DNA from: Janthinobacterium sp. TND4EL3
GTDB lineage: Bacteria > Pseudomonadota > Gammaproteobacteria > Burkholderiales > Burkholderiaceae_D
Direction of reading: 5' to 3'
Assembly (NCBI RefSeq): GCF_900156175.1
Contig: NZ_FTMV01000004.1
Location: 124,001-188,000, forward strand
DNA: 64,000 bases
The notes under the pieces are model-generated. The model ran no database searches and was not told the origin of the DNA. It was given only the letters and a program-made list of their open reading frames with translations. Numbering within the stretch: position 1 is the first letter of the stretch; every line of letters begins with the position of its first letter. A program made the position numbers and the translations under genes. Below are positions 1 through 9,383 of the stretch, in pieces.

Positions 1-1
1 C

Positions 2-244
2 GGCAGCGCGGCCGCACACGATGGTCCCGCTCCCGGCGGCAAGGAAAAATGCTACGGCGTGGCCAAGGCCGGGCAAAACGATTGCGCCTCGTCGGACGGC
101 GCGCACTCGTGCGCGGGCCAGGCGGAAGCGGACAACCTGCCCACGGAATGGACCTATGTTGCCAAGGGCACGTGCGAACAGGCGGGCGGCTCGATGAAGC
201 CCATCAAGGCTGCCAAGCCGGCCGCGCCTGCCACGCAGTCATAA
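2..244 (+). CDS. bufA1: Bufferin precursor BufA1 (DUF2282), C-terminal part
   Basis: The start lies left of the window; about 80 C-terminal residues are visible. They show the cysteine pattern of DUF2282/BufA1 proteins: [17 protein letters not shown], then HSCAGQ, then the closing block [11 protein letters not shown], followed by an Ala/Lys/Pro tail. Bufferins are small exported peptides whose cysteines are modified by an MNIO enzyme and which are linked to copper (or gold) stress. The next gene encodes that enzyme, which supports the call. The signal peptide cannot be seen because of the truncation. Confidence 0.85.
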   Translation, partial: GSAAAHDGPAPGGKEKCYGVAKAGQNDCASSDGAHSCAGQAEADNLPTEWTYVAKGTCEQAGGSMKPIKAAKPAAPATQS

Positions 245-264
245 GCGTTCCGGGCAGCACTGCC

Positions 265-1917
265 GTGCGGCCGCCGGACCATGCGCTTGCCGGCGTGGGC
301 GTCGGCTTGCGCGCCGCGCACTATCGCGACTTTCTCGAGCGCCGGCCCCGCGTGGGCTGGCTGGAAGTGCATACCGAAAATTATCTGCAGCCATCGGGCT
401 GGGACTGGCACGTGCTGCAGACCTTGCGCCAGGATTACGCCGTCAGCCTGCATGGCGTAGGACTCGGGCTGGGCTCGGCACGCGGTTTTTCCGAGCAGCA
501 TCTGCAGCGCGTGCAGGCACTGGTGGCGCGCGTCGAGCCGGTCCTCGTGTCCGAACACCTGTGCTGGGGCGCCGTGGCCGGACAGCAACTCAATGATTTG
601 TTGCCACTGGCCTTGAACGAGGCCGCGCTGGACTTGCTGTGCGCCAGGGTGGCGAGAGTGCAGGATGCGCTGCAAAGGCCGATCTTGCTGGAAAATGTCT
701 CCACTTACGTGCGCTTTGCCGACGATGCCATGAGCGAAGCGCAGTTTCTCGCCGAACTGGCCCGCCGCAGCGGCTGCGGCTTGTTGCTCGATATTAATAA
801 CCTGTATGTGAACCAGTGCAACCATGGCGAAGATGCGCTGGCCGCCTTGCTTGCCATCGCGCCGGGCAGCGTGGGCGAGCTGCATCTGGCCGGCCATCGG
901 GTCACGCCGCAGGCCGTCATCGACCACCATGGCGCGCCCGTGGCCGAAGCCGTCTGGACCCTGTACGGGGTGGCCCTGCGGCGTTTCGGCGCCGTGCCCA
1001 CGCTGGTCGAATGGGATACGGAGCTTCCTGGACTGGATGTACTGCTGGGCGAAGCGGACAAGGCGCAGGTCATGCTGGCGCGCCACGCGCAACAGGCGCC
1101 GTGGCGCGCGATGCGGGCGCTGCCGTCATGCTCCGCGCCCGCATCGCCGGATGCGCTGGCGGCGGGCCAGCAAGCGTTTGCCGCGGCCCTGCTCGATGCC
1201 GGGCAAGGCGCGGCGCCGCCCCCATCGTTCGCCGGCGAGGCGGCGCTGGAGCGCTTTTCCCTGTACCGCGGCAATCTGGCCGCCACCTGGCGCCGCACGC
1301 TGGCGCACGCCTATCCCGTCGTGCTGGCGCTGGTGGGCGAGGATTTCTTTGCTGGCCTGGCGCGCGCGTATGGGCGGCAATATCGGTCCGATAGCGCGGA
1401 CTTGAACCAGTTTGGCGCCCGTTTCGGCGATTTTCTCGCTGCATTCCCGCCGGTGGATGCGTTGCCGTATTTGCCGGACATGGCGCGCCTCGAATGGGCC
1501 TTGCACCTGGCCCATTACGCGCCCGATGCGCAGGGCGTGCCGCCCGAGGCGCTGGCGGCCCTGAGTCCGGAGCAGCTGGAGGCGCGCCGCTTTGCCCTGC
1601 ATCCGGCCTGCGCCCTGCTGGCGTCAGGCTGGCAAGTGCACGCCCTGTGGCAGGCGCATCAGGAGGGCGAGGGGCAGGGCGTGTTTCCGCAGCAATTGCA
1701 GGTGGCCAGCCATGCGCTCGTGTGCCGCCCCCGCTGGAAGGCGCAGGCGCTGGCGCTGGACGAGGCTGCCCATGCGGCCCTGCTGGCGTTGCAGCAGGGA
1801 CAGACGTTCGGCGCCGCGCTCGACGCGGCCTTCGAACGGGACGAGGCCTTCGACCTGGGCGGCCACCTGCGTCAGTGGCTGGCGCATGCCGTGCTGGCGG
1901 ACATGTTGCCGGACTAA
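265..1917 (+). CDS. bufBC: Fused bufferin maturation protein: MNIO enzyme (BufB, DUF692) + BufC (DUF2063)
   Basis: One uninterrupted frame carries two domains normally found as separate neighbouring proteins. The N-terminal half is a TIM-barrel MNIO (DUF692) enzyme with [47 protein letters not shown] and LVEWDTELP, which hold the His/Asp/Glu iron ligands. The last ~260 residues match the DUF2063/BufC type: [31 protein letters not shown] and [20 protein letters not shown] enzymes oxidise cysteines of the BufA precursor to copper-binding heterocycles; BufC is the partner that engages the precursor. The frame is open further upstream, but residues before position 265 overlap bufA1 and look non-coding, so the GTG at 265 is taken as the start. 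That start is uncertain because no clear ribosome site is seen. Confidence 0.85.
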   Translation: MRPPDHALAGVGVGLRAAHYRDFLERRPRVGWLEVHTENYLQPSGWDWHVLQTLRQDYAVSLHGVGLGLGSARGFSEQHLQRVQALVARVEPVLVSEHLCWGAVAGQQLNDLLPLALNEAALDLLCARVARVQDALQRPILLENVSTYVRFADDAMSEAQFLAELARRSGCGLLLDINNLYVNQCNHGEDALAALLAIAPGSVGELHLAGHRVTPQAVIDHHGAPVAEAVWTLYGVALRRFGAVPTLVEWDTELPGLDVLLGEADKAQVMLARHAQQAPWRAMRALPSCSAPASPDALAAGQQAFAAALLDAGQGAAPPPSFAGEAALERFSLYRGNLAATWRRTLAHAYPVVLALVGEDFFAGLARAYGRQYRSDSADLNQFGARFGDFLAAFPPVDALPYLPDMARLEWALHLAHYAPDAQGVPPEALAALSPEQLEARRFALHPACALLASGWQVHALWQAHQEGEGQGVFPQQLQVASHALVCRPRWKAQALALDEAAHAALLALQQGQTFGAALDAAFERDEAFDLGGHLRQWLAHAVLADMLPD

Positions 1918-2198
1918 TCGAAGGCGCGCAGCACGCGCGCTTCGCCCGTCTGGTCGCGGTACCGGGCGTTCGCCGCAAGCGTGGCGTCCATCATGCGCGT
2001 GACTTGTTCCTCTTCAAATTTGGCAAGCTCTGCCGTGGCCGCGACGAGGGCCGTTTCCAGCCTGGCGCGGGCATTCTGGTACAGGCTGCTCGTGTATTTG
2101 CTGGTGTTGCGGAGCAACTCTTCCGCATTCTCTATGACCTGGCGCAAGTCGCCGATCAGGCGCTCCTGGCTGCGCGTACCTTGTTCGGGATGGTCCAT
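1914..2198 (-). CDS. DUF883/ElaB-like protein lacking the membrane anchor
   Basis: A 94-residue helical protein beginning [11 protein letters not shown], with [20 protein letters not shown] in the first third. This is the heptad-like N-terminal signature of the DUF883 (ElaB/YqjD) family, whose members bind ribosomes at the inner membrane in E. coli. The usual C-terminal glycine-rich transmembrane helix is missing; the protein ends ...[11 protein letters not shown], so it is probably soluble. The ATG at 2198 is preferred over an upstream start because GGAGGGG lies 7 nt before it. The stop codon overlaps the convergent bufBC stop by three bases. Confidence 0.65.
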   Translation of the reverse strand: MDHPEQGTRSQERLIGDLRQVIENAEELLRNTSKYTSSLYQNARARLETALVAATAELAKFEEEQVTRMMDATLAANARYRDQTGEARVLRAFD

Positions 2199-2321
2199 GG
2201 CGCTTCCCCTCCGCAATCGATAAAAGATGACAATAGCGAATAGTTGTAGCTTGATGTGGGCAGCCGAATGGGCGGGGTGCTGGCCAGGCGCATGGGGCCG
2301 CTTGCGCGCCCCATGCCGGGA

Positions 2322-2543
2322 TCAAACCGGGCCGACGACCGTGATGCGGACATCGCCCACGCTGACGACCTGGCCGCTGCGGATCTTGGCGGTCTTGCGC
2401 AATTCCTTCTTGCCATCGACCTTCACCACGCCGCTATCGACCATGACCTTGCCTGCGCCACCGCTGTCGCACAAGCCGACCAGCTTGAGCAGCTGGTTCA
2501 GCTCGACGAACTCGGATGTTAAATCAAAGCTTACTTTTTGCAT
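2322..2543 (-). CDS. S4-domain RNA-binding protein (YbcJ-like)
   Basis: A 73-residue stand-alone S4 domain: FVELNQLLKLVGLCDSGGAGKVMVDSGVVKVDGKKELRKTAKI, which is the alpha-L RNA-binding fold seen in YbcJ and at the ends of ribosomal and tRNA-modifying enzymes. It probably binds structured RNA, but no specific target can be read from the sequence. AAGGGA sits upstream of the ATG. It is a single gene between the DUF883-like gene and fumC, all on the minus strand. Confidence 0.8.
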   Translation of the reverse strand: MQKVSFDLTSEFVELNQLLKLVGLCDSGGAGKVMVDSGVVKVDGKKELRKTAKIRSGQVVSVGDVRITVVGPV

Positions 2544-2638
2544 TGTATCCCTTATTGCAATGATGTGTTTTCAACACTTGATGACGACCTCAACTAATCC
2601 CTAGTTTACCCGAAGCGGCCGGCAATGCAGGGCGGAAG

Positions 2639-4033
2639 TCAGCTTTTGTTGGGCCGCGTCATGTCCAGCGGGACGATCCATGCACCAAATTGCTCTTCCG
2701 TCACAAAGCCCAAGGCCAGCGCCGCTTCCTTCAGGGTCGTGCCTTCGTGCTGGGCCTGCTTGGCGATCTGCGCCGCCTTGTCGTAGCCGATGTGCGGCGC
2801 CAGGGCCGTGACCAGCATCAAGGAGCGTTCCATCAGTTCGGCGATGCGATCACGGTTCGGCGCGATGCCGTGGGCGCAATGCTCGTCAAAGCTGCGCATG
2901 CCGTCACCGAGCAGGCGGGCGCTTTGCAGGAAATTGTGTGCAATCAAGGGCTTGAAGACGTTCAGCTCGAAATTGCCAGAGGCGCCGCCCACGGTGATGG
3001 CCACGTCGTTGCCGAACACCTGGCAGCACAGCATGGTCAGCGCTTCGCACTGGGTGGGATTGACCTTGCCCGGCATGATGGAGCTGCCCGGCTCGTTTTC
3101 GGGGATCGTGATTTCGCCGAGGCCGGAGCGGGGGCCGGACGCCATCCAGCGCACGTCGTTGGCGATCTTCATCAGGGCCGTGGCCAGGGTTTTCAAGGCA
3201 CCATGGGCGGCCACCAGGGCATCGTGGGCGGCCAGGGCGGCGAACTTGTTGCTGGCGCTGGCAAACGGCTGGCCCGTCAGGCGCGCCAGCTCGGCAGCGA
3301 TGCGGTCCGCAAATTCCACGTGGGCATTCAAGCCCGTGCCGACGGCCGTGCCGCCGGCGGCCAGCTGCAGCAGCGGCGGCAGTGCCGCCGTGATGATGTG
3401 TTCGGCAAAGTCCAGCTGCGCCACGTAGCCGGAAAATTCCTGGCCCAGGGTCAGCGGTGTCGCATCTTGCAGATGGGTACGCCCGATCTTGACGATGTCG
3501 GCAAATTCCGCGGCTTTCGCGTCCAGGGTCGCGCGCAGCTGGCGCAGCGGCGGCAAGACCGTGTTGGCGACGGCCAGCGCGGCCGCCACATGGATGGCGG
3601 TGGGAAAGATGTCGTTCGAGGACTGGCCCAGGTTGACGTCGTCGTTCGGGTGCAGCAGGCGCTCGGCGCCGCGCAAGCCGCCGATCAGCTCGGAACCGCG
3701 GTTGGCCAGCACTTCATTCATGTTCATATTGCTCTGCGTGCCGGACCCCGTCTGCCAGACGGCCAGCGGGAATTCCGCGTCATGCTTGCCGGCCAGCACT
3801 TCATCGGCCGCCTGCGTGATGGCGATGGCTTTCTTGCCATCCAGTAATCCCAAGTCCAGGTTGACGTGGGCGGCCGCGCGCTTGACGGTGGCCAGGGCGG
3901 CGATCAGTTCGGGCGGCATCTTTTCCGTGGAGATATGGAAGTGCTCAAGCGAGCGCTGCGTCTGCGCTCCCCACAGCCGGTCGGCGGGTACGTCGATCGG
4001 GCCGAAACTGTCACGTTCGATTCTGCTGCTCAT
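2639..4033 (-). CDS. fumC: Class II fumarate hydratase FumC
   Basis: It interconverts fumarate and L-malate in the TCA cycle in the cytosol, without an iron-sulfur cluster. The protein starts [32 protein letters not shown], closely like E. coli FumC. It carries the substrate loop [14 protein letters not shown] and the family signature [13 protein letters not shown], the mobile loop with the catalytic serine. Length is 464 residues, normal for class II. A longer reading frame exists upstream, but the ATG at 4033 with AAAGGGA before it fits the family N-terminus. It is monocistronic and divergent from the FimV-like gene. Confidence 0.95.
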   Translation of the reverse strand: MSSRIERDSFGPIDVPADRLWGAQTQRSLEHFHISTEKMPPELIAALATVKRAAAHVNLDLGLLDGKKAIAITQAADEVLAGKHDAEFPLAVWQTGSGTQSNMNMNEVLANRGSELIGGLRGAERLLHPNDDVNLGQSSNDIFPTAIHVAAALAVANTVLPPLRQLRATLDAKAAEFADIVKIGRTHLQDATPLTLGQEFSGYVAQLDFAEHIITAALPPLLQLAAGGTAVGTGLNAHVEFADRIAAELARLTGQPFASASNKFAALAAHDALVAAHGALKTLATALMKIANDVRWMASGPRSGLGEITIPENEPGSSIMPGKVNPTQCEALTMLCCQVFGNDVAITVGGASGNFELNVFKPLIAHNFLQSARLLGDGMRSFDEHCAHGIAPNRDRIAELMERSLMLVTALAPHIGYDKAAQIAKQAQHEGTTLKEAALALGFVTEEQFGAWIVPLDMTRPNKS

Positions 4034-4205
4034 GGCATCCCTTTCATCAATGGAGGTCATTCGAGTGTACTCCAGACGCCAAAAAGGCACAGGATGATGC
4101 TGTATTGCATCATTTTTGCCTGTGTACCTCTACATTTCCCTGATTTCCTGCCGTTAAAGTGGGGCGAGTCCCGTTTATTTATCCTGTTATCAAAGCGATC
4201 AGTCC

Positions 4206-5336
4206 ATGCAGAGCAGCCTCTTTCCCCGTTGGTCCCTGATCGCGTGCGCCACCGCCAGCCTGCTCGCGCCGCCTGCCATGGCGGCCGAACTGGGCGACAT
4301 GGCCGTGCTGTCGCACGTGGGCCAGCCCCTGCTGGCCGAGATCGAACTGACGGCCCTGGCGCCCGAGGAAGCCAATGGCGTGACCGTGCGCCTGGCTTCG
4401 CCCGATGTGTACCGGGGCGGCGGCATCGCCATGGACCCGGCCTTGCAAACCCTGGCGATCAGCCCGTTTGAGCGTGGCGGGCGGCAGTCTGTGCGCGTGA
4501 GCACGCGGCAAGCGATCCAGGCCGGTCATGTGCATTTGTATTTGTTGCTGGGTAACGGCAGCGGCGCCGTCGTGCGCCTGGCGACCGTGTGGCTGACGCC
4601 GGCGCCGCCCGCCGCCGCTGTCCCGGTCAGGCCCGCCATTGCGGCGCCCGCGCCGGTACTCGCGCCCGTGTCGCCGCCGCGCGCCGTGCCTGGCGTGCCG
4701 CCGCCCGACGCCGCAGCCCTGGCGGCCCGCGCGCGCGCCGAGGGCCTGCTGCGTCCGCCCCGCGTGTTTGTACCGCCTGCCGCCGCGCCCGTGCTGGCGC
4801 CCCCCGCGCCGCGTCAGCCGCCCTTGCGCCGCGCCACGGCGCCCGTGGCCGCCTGCGCGCCGCAAGCGGATGCGGGGCAGGCGGCAGCGTGCGTGGCGCT
4901 GGACGAGAAAAACGCGGCCTTGAATGCAAAGCTCGGCGAACTGGAAGGCAAGATCGGCGCCCTGCAACAGGCGCTGGCCCTGCCTGCCGTCGCCGCCTCG
5001 GCCGCCGTGCCACCTGCCGCCGCGCCAGCCGTGGCGCAAGCGCCCCATGCCAAGCCCAAGCCGCTGCACGCGGCGCCTGCCGCCGACAAGGAAAGGAAAT
5101 CGGGTGGCAACGGCCTGATGTGGCTTGGTGTCGGCACGTCGCTCTTCCTGCTGGTGACGGCGCTTGTCGCGTACGCCGTGCGCAAGCGCCGGCAAGCGGC
5201 GGGGCCGGGCGCACCGTCGAAATACTGGGTTTTGCTGCGCAAGCCGTTCAGCCGCAGGAAGAAGGAGGCGCCCGTGCTGACGGAGACGGTGGAGGAGGTC
5301 GCGGCCGAGCCGGAAGCGGAGCCGTTCTCGCGTTAA
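4206..5336 (+). CDS. Short FimV-like protein (type IV pilus assembly/hub family)
   Basis: A 376-residue protein with a signal peptide (cleavage after APPAMA), then AELGDMAVLSHVGQPLLAEI and VRLASPDVYRGGG. This is the conserved FimV N-terminal domain, normally followed by LysM. Here it is followed by an Ala/Pro-rich stretch (residues ~140-220), a short coiled coil (ALDEKNAALNAKLGELEGKIGAL), a second Pro/Ala linker and one transmembrane helix (GLMWLGVGTSLFLLVTALVAYAV) with a basic, then acidic, cytoplasmic tail. LysM and the TPR C-terminus of full FimV (~900 residues) are absent. FimV proteins organise type IV pilus machinery at the cell pole; whether this short form does so is unknown. Confidence 0.75.
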   Translation: MQSSLFPRWSLIACATASLLAPPAMAAELGDMAVLSHVGQPLLAEIELTALAPEEANGVTVRLASPDVYRGGGIAMDPALQTLAISPFERGGRQSVRVSTRQAIQAGHVHLYLLLGNGSGAVVRLATVWLTPAPPAAAVPVRPAIAAPAPVLAPVSPPRAVPGVPPPDAAALAARARAEGLLRPPRVFVPPAAAPVLAPPAPRQPPLRRATAPVAACAPQADAGQAAACVALDEKNAALNAKLGELEGKIGALQQALALPAVAASAAVPPAAAPAVAQAPHAKPKPLHAAPAADKERKSGGNGLMWLGVGTSLFLLVTALVAYAVRKRRQAAGPGAPSKYWVLLRKPFSRRKKEAPVLTETVEEVAAEPEAEPFSR

Positions 5337-5770
5337 TGATGTGGCAAGGCTGCGCTCGCATTTGATATAAAAAAAGATATTGAAAAAAGACAGGAAAATG
5401 CTTGCCCGTTGCGTTGCCTGTTTCGCAAAGATGGTGATATGATTAATTCAGTGGACTTGCTCCACGACAAAACAGTCCCAGCCTGGCGCAGTCACCAACG
5501 ATAGTGTGGCGCGGCTAGCAGGTGTAGTGTTGCATAAACGCCTGGGTCTGGAAGCGGTTTGCGATGCCGACGATGTGCTCGCGAACGCCGGATGCAACCG
5601 GCAGCGAGGCGACGCCAGGAGATACCTGGGGCTCGCCTTCCCAATTCCCCTGCTTGCCTGCCGGGCGCCGCGGATGGCGCGCTCGCTGCCAGGGCGGCAG
5701 ACGTAAAAAAAAGCACCCTCGGGTGCTTTTGTCGTTACTGGCGTGGTGACTTGCCTGGTTGATTCTTTGC
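5337..5770. other. 434-bp stretch without a recognised gene
   Basis: Between the FimV-like gene and fliT there are short open frames on both strands but none with a ribosome site or recognisable protein. The left ~100 bases are A/T-rich (TTGATATAAAAAAAGATATTG). The rest is GC-rich and could be eroded coding DNA. Only the terminator hairpin at its right end is clear. Confidence 0.5.
5709..5730 (-). terminator. Rho-independent terminator of fliT
   Basis: A perfect 10-bp stem AAAAGCACCC / GGGTGCTTTT with a 2-nt loop. On the minus strand it is followed by a run of T, placing it about 40 nt after the fliT stop. Confidence 0.85.
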
Positions 5771-6067
5771 TTACATGCGGGCGCGTGATCCTGGCATCAC
5801 GTTCGACAGCTGCGTCATCCACGGTTCCGTGATGGCGCGGATTTCGCGGTCATTCGCCAGGATTTGCTTGAGCAAGTCGATCTTGCGCAGGCGCGAGGCG
5901 CCGGCCTGGGCGGGCATGCCGCCCGTCATGGTTGCGCTGGCCGCGCTGGCGCACTGGTTTTCCAGCGTATTCAAGCCATCCCAGTCGCTCGAACGTGCGG
6001 CCACGACCATTTTATTGGTCATTCCTGCAATATTTTCGTACATCGAAAGAACGTCGTTGGAGGTCAT
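5771..6067 (-). CDS. fliT: Flagellar export chaperone FliT, orphan copy
   Basis: A 98-residue all-helical protein, MTSNDVLSMYENIAGMTNKMV...WDGLNTLENQC...LLKQILANDREIRAITEPWM. This matches the FliT pattern seen in Burkholderiales: a helical bundle with 'W..L..LE..C' followed by 'L..IL..D.EIR'. FliT is the cytoplasmic export chaperone for the filament cap FliD and can also act on FlhDC. It usually sits behind fliD-fliS; no other flagellar gene occurs in this window, which makes this copy an orphan. The ATG at 6067 is chosen over a GTG two codons upstream. Confidence 0.7.
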   Translation of the reverse strand: MTSNDVLSMYENIAGMTNKMVVAARSSDWDGLNTLENQCASAASATMTGGMPAQAGASRLRKIDLLKQILANDREIRAITEPWMTQLSNVMPGSRARM

Positions 6068-6259
6068 GAGCACACCCGTAACTAGTGAATGGATTACTGC
6101 TTGTCTAGATTAACGGCGGCCAGGGCGGGAACTTGAGGACTTTTTTGAAAATAAATGCAAATAAGTGCAAGCGCACCCGCCCGCGCGCGGGACAACGTGC
6201 TGAAACAGGCCGCCAGGCCCCATGGCTGCGGGGCTTGGCGGGTTTCGGCGGCGGTGCGC

Positions 6260-7087
6260 TTATTTCACCAATTCTTCCAGCCCCGCGCTCAGTTCGGCCG
6301 GCGGCGGCATCTTGTCCACCAGCACGGAGGGTGGCAGGCCCAGCGATTCAGCCACGTCGCTCGGGTAGCAGGCGATGATTTCTTCATTGCTCAGGGCGTT
6401 TTCATCGACGCGCGCGCGCCAGGCGCCCAGGTGCACGATGGCGGCCAGGCGGTTCAGGGGCGCCTTGATGAGCGGATCGGGAAAGGCGGCGATGGTGGCG
6501 GCAAACGTGGGCGGGAATTTCCAGCGGCGCGCCAGCTCCGCGCCCACGTCCGCATAGTTGTAGCCCAGCGAGACCCGCTCCGCGTCCAGCCGGCGCGCAT
6601 CGAGCGGCGGGGCGATCTTGTCGAGCTGCATGGCTTGCTCGGGCATGGCGGCATGGATCACCAGTTGACCGATCGCATGCATCATGCCGATGGTGAATGC
6701 CAGGTCCTGGTTGTCGCCCGTCTGCCTGGCGATCCAGCGGGCCGATACGGCGCTGTGCAGGCTGTAGCGCCAGAATTGCGGCAGGTTCAGGCCGGGCACG
6801 GCCTTGTAGCCGTTGACCAGGCCCGAACTGATGACGAGCGTGCGCACGGTCACGAAGCCCAGCATCAGCACGGCGTCTTCCACCGTGCCGATGCTGTGCG
6901 AGACGTGGTAATAGGCCGAGTTGGCCAGGCGCAGCAGCTTGGCGCTCAGCGCCGGGTCCGCGCCCAGCTGGCGGGCGATGTCTTCGGTGGAAATGGCGGG
7001 ATTGTCGAAGCTGCGGACCAGTTCGTCGACGACCTTCGGGGCGGTGGGCAGGGCATGGGGTTGCTGGAACAGCGCTTCAATTTGCAT
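6260..7087 (-). CDS. HDOD-domain signalling protein
   Basis: 275 residues dominated by an HDOD domain: LPTAPKVVDELVRSF, then LGADPALSAKLLRLANSAYY, IGTVEDAVLMLGFVTVRTLVISSGL and an HD-like region with LHSAVSARWIARQTG and HAIGQLVIHAAMPEQA. HDOD proteins are non-hydrolytic relatives of HD domains that act as protein-interaction modules in bacterial signalling, motility and biofilm control. No output domain is fused. The ATG at 7087 with AAGGAG upstream is preferred over a start 24 codons earlier. It is divergent from the M13 peptidase. Confidence 0.85.
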   Translation of the reverse strand: MQIEALFQQPHALPTAPKVVDELVRSFDNPAISTEDIARQLGADPALSAKLLRLANSAYYHVSHSIGTVEDAVLMLGFVTVRTLVISSGLVNGYKAVPGLNLPQFWRYSLHSAVSARWIARQTGDNQDLAFTIGMMHAIGQLVIHAAMPEQAMQLDKIAPPLDARRLDAERVSLGYNYADVGAELARRWKFPPTFAATIAAFPDPLIKAPLNRLAAIVHLGAWRARVDENALSNEEIIACYPSDVAESLGLPPSVLVDKMPPPAELSAGLEELVK

Positions 7088-7245
7088 GGCAATCTCCTTG
7101 GCAGTCGCGCGGCACGGTGTCGGGGCTCGTGAAACTATATGCCGATTTTTTATGCGCATGCAAAAAAGTTCGGCGACGGTTTTTGGGCCCGAAACAGGCT
7201 ATGATTTTAGCCACCCATTCCAGCCATTTAATGAAAGGATCGCCC

Positions 7246-9315
7246 ATGCACGGTTTTCGTTTTTCCTGGCGCAAGACGCCAGTCCAGGCTGCCATCGCCC
7301 TGACCCTGGCCGGCGCCGCGCTGTCCGCCCTGCCGGCCCTTGCGCACGGCCAGGACGCCGCTTCGGCCCCGGCTGCCGCCAGCGCCGCGCCGGTGTTGCC
7401 CGGCGATGATTTCTATGCCCACGTGAATGGCGACTGGATGCGCGGCACGGCCATTCCCGCCGACCGTAGCAGCTGGGGTTCGTTTGCCATGCTGGCCGAG
7501 GAAACCAACCGGCGCATCACGGCCCTGATCGAAGCCTTGCCGGCTGGCGCGGGGCAGGGCAGCGAAGCGCGCCAGGTCGGCGATTTTTACCGCAGCTGGA
7601 TGGACGAAGCGGCTATCGAAGCGAAAGGCTGGGCGCCGATCAAGCCCATGTTGACAAAGATCAATGCCATCCGCGACCAGGCCGGGCTGGCGCGGGCGCT
7701 GGGCGAAAGCCTGCGCGCCGATGTCGATCCCCTCAACGCCACCAATTTTTATACGGAAAACCTGTTCGGCCTGTGGGTGGCGCAAGACTTGAACGACACC
7801 ACGCGCAACGTCGCCTACCTGCTGCAGGGCGGCCTGGGCATGCCGGACCGCGCCTATTATGCGACGGACAGTGCGCGCATGCAGGGCTTGCGCGGCAGCT
7901 ACCAGGCGCACATCGCCGCCATGTTCACGCTGGCCGGTTACGGCGATGCGGCAGGCCGGGCCGCGCGCGTGTTTGCGCTGGAACAGCAGATTGCCGCCAG
8001 TCATGCCAGCCGCGAGGATTCGGCCGATGTCGCCAAGGGCAATAATGTGTGGCGCGCCGGGGATTTCGCCAGCAAGGCGCCGGGACTCGACTGGCAAGCC
8101 TTCTTCCAGGCGGCCGGCCTGGGCGGGCAGACGGACTTCATCGTCTGGCATCCGACGGCGATGACGGGCAGCGCGGCGCTCGTGGCGAGCGTGCCGCTGG
8201 CCACCTGGAAGGATTTCCTCGCCTTTCACACGATCAATCACTACAGCACCATCCTGCCCAAGGCGGCCGCCGGGCAGCGCTTCGCCTTCTATGGCAGCAC
8301 GCTGAACGGCACGCCGCAGCAGTCGCCGCGCAGCAAGCGGGCGCTGGCCGCGACGAATGCGGCCCTGAGCGACGCCGTCGGCAAGCTGTACGTGGAACGC
8401 TATTTCCCGCCGGAATCGAAAGCCCGCGTGCAGGAGATGGTGACGAATATCGTCGCCGCCTTCTCGCGCCGCATCGACAAGCTCGACTGGATGGCGCCGG
8501 CCACCAGGGCGCAGGCGCAGGAAAAACTCAAGACCTTATATGTCGGCGTGGGCTATCCCGAGCGCTGGGAAAGCTATGCGGGCTTGCGCGTGGTGCGCGG
8601 CGACGCCCTGGGCAATGCGCAGCGCGCCGAGCAGTTTCATTACCGGCAGGAACTGGCCAAGCTGGGAACGCCGCCCGACCGCAAGGCCTGGGCCATGCCG
8701 GCACAGCTGGTCAACGCCGTCAACCTGCCGCTGCAAAATGCGCTCAATTTCCCGGCCGCCATCCTGCAGCCGCCGTTCTTCGATGCGAAGGCCTCCGATG
8801 CGGCCAACTATGGCGGCATCGGCGCCACCATCGGCCACGAGATCAGCCACAGCTTCGACGACCAGGGCGCGCAATTCGACGCCCAGGGCAAGCTGCGCGA
8901 CTGGTGGACGCCCGCCGACCTGGCGCATTTCCAGGCCGCTTCCAGGCAATTGGTGGCGCAGTTCGCCGCCTATCAGCCGTTCCCCGACCTGGCCGTGAAT
9001 GGCCAGCTGACCCTGAGCGAAAACCTGGCCGACCTGGCGGGCGTGGCGGCCGCGTACGACGCGTTTGCGCTATCGCAAGAAGGCAAGCCGGCGCAGCCGG
9101 AAGCGCAGCGCGCGTTCTTCATCGGCTACGGCGTCAGCTGGCGCAGCAAGGCGCGCGAAGCGGCGGCGCGCCAGCAAATCCTCACGGATGGCCATGCGCC
9201 GGCGCAATACCGCGCCGCCACCGTGCGCAACCTCGACGCCTGGTATCCGGCCTTCGACGTCCAGCCGGGCCAGCAGCTGTACCTGGCGCCGGAACAGCGC
9301 GTGCGCGTCTGGTAG
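7246..9315 (+). CDS. M13-family zinc metallopeptidase (PepO/neprilysin type), exported
   Basis: 689 residues. The N-terminus MHGFRFSWRKTPVQAAIALTLAGAALSALPALAHG is a signal peptide. The mature protein has the M13 N-terminal domain (DDFYAHVNGDWM), the substrate motif NALNFPAAILQPPFFD, the zinc site GHEISHSFDDQG (HExxH) and the third ligand in ENLADLAGV. It ends with VRVW, close to the family's usual CxxW/VW terminus. M13 enzymes cleave oligopeptides below ~40 residues; this one should act in the periplasm or outside. GAAAGGA lies 9 nt before the chosen ATG. It stands alone in its transcript. Confidence 0.92.
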   Translation: MHGFRFSWRKTPVQAAIALTLAGAALSALPALAHGQDAASAPAAASAAPVLPGDDFYAHVNGDWMRGTAIPADRSSWGSFAMLAEETNRRITALIEALPAGAGQGSEARQVGDFYRSWMDEAAIEAKGWAPIKPMLTKINAIRDQAGLARALGESLRADVDPLNATNFYTENLFGLWVAQDLNDTTRNVAYLLQGGLGMPDRAYYATDSARMQGLRGSYQAHIAAMFTLAGYGDAAGRAARVFALEQQIAASHASREDSADVAKGNNVWRAGDFASKAPGLDWQAFFQAAGLGGQTDFIVWHPTAMTGSAALVASVPLATWKDFLAFHTINHYSTILPKAAAGQRFAFYGSTLNGTPQQSPRSKRALAATNAALSDAVGKLYVERYFPPESKARVQEMVTNIVAAFSRRIDKLDWMAPATRAQAQEKLKTLYVGVGYPERWESYAGLRVVRGDALGNAQRAEQFHYRQELAKLGTPPDRKAWAMPAQLVNAVNLPLQNALNFPAAILQPPFFDAKASDAANYGGIGATIGHEISHSFDDQGAQFDAQGKLRDWWTPADLAHFQAASRQLVAQFAAYQPFPDLAVNGQLTLSENLADLAGVAAAYDAFALSQEGKPAQPEAQRAFFIGYGVSWRSKAREAAARQQILTDGHAPAQYRAATVRNLDAWYPAFDVQPGQQLYLAPEQRVRVW

Positions 9316-9383
9316 TGATAAGCGGTGCCGGACGCCCGACGTGCCGGCACCGTAAAATGGCGGAACATATCGACAGGACCACC

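Noticed and set aside
49-264. N-terminal extension of the bufBC frame, including an ATG at 148
   Set aside because: It overlaps bufA1 in another frame and reads as arginine/glycine-rich shadow sequence; the MNIO domain starts after 265.
5448-5822. Open frames on both strands between the FimV-like gene and fliT
   Set aside because: No ribosome site, no recognisable protein, and one of them runs through the terminator.
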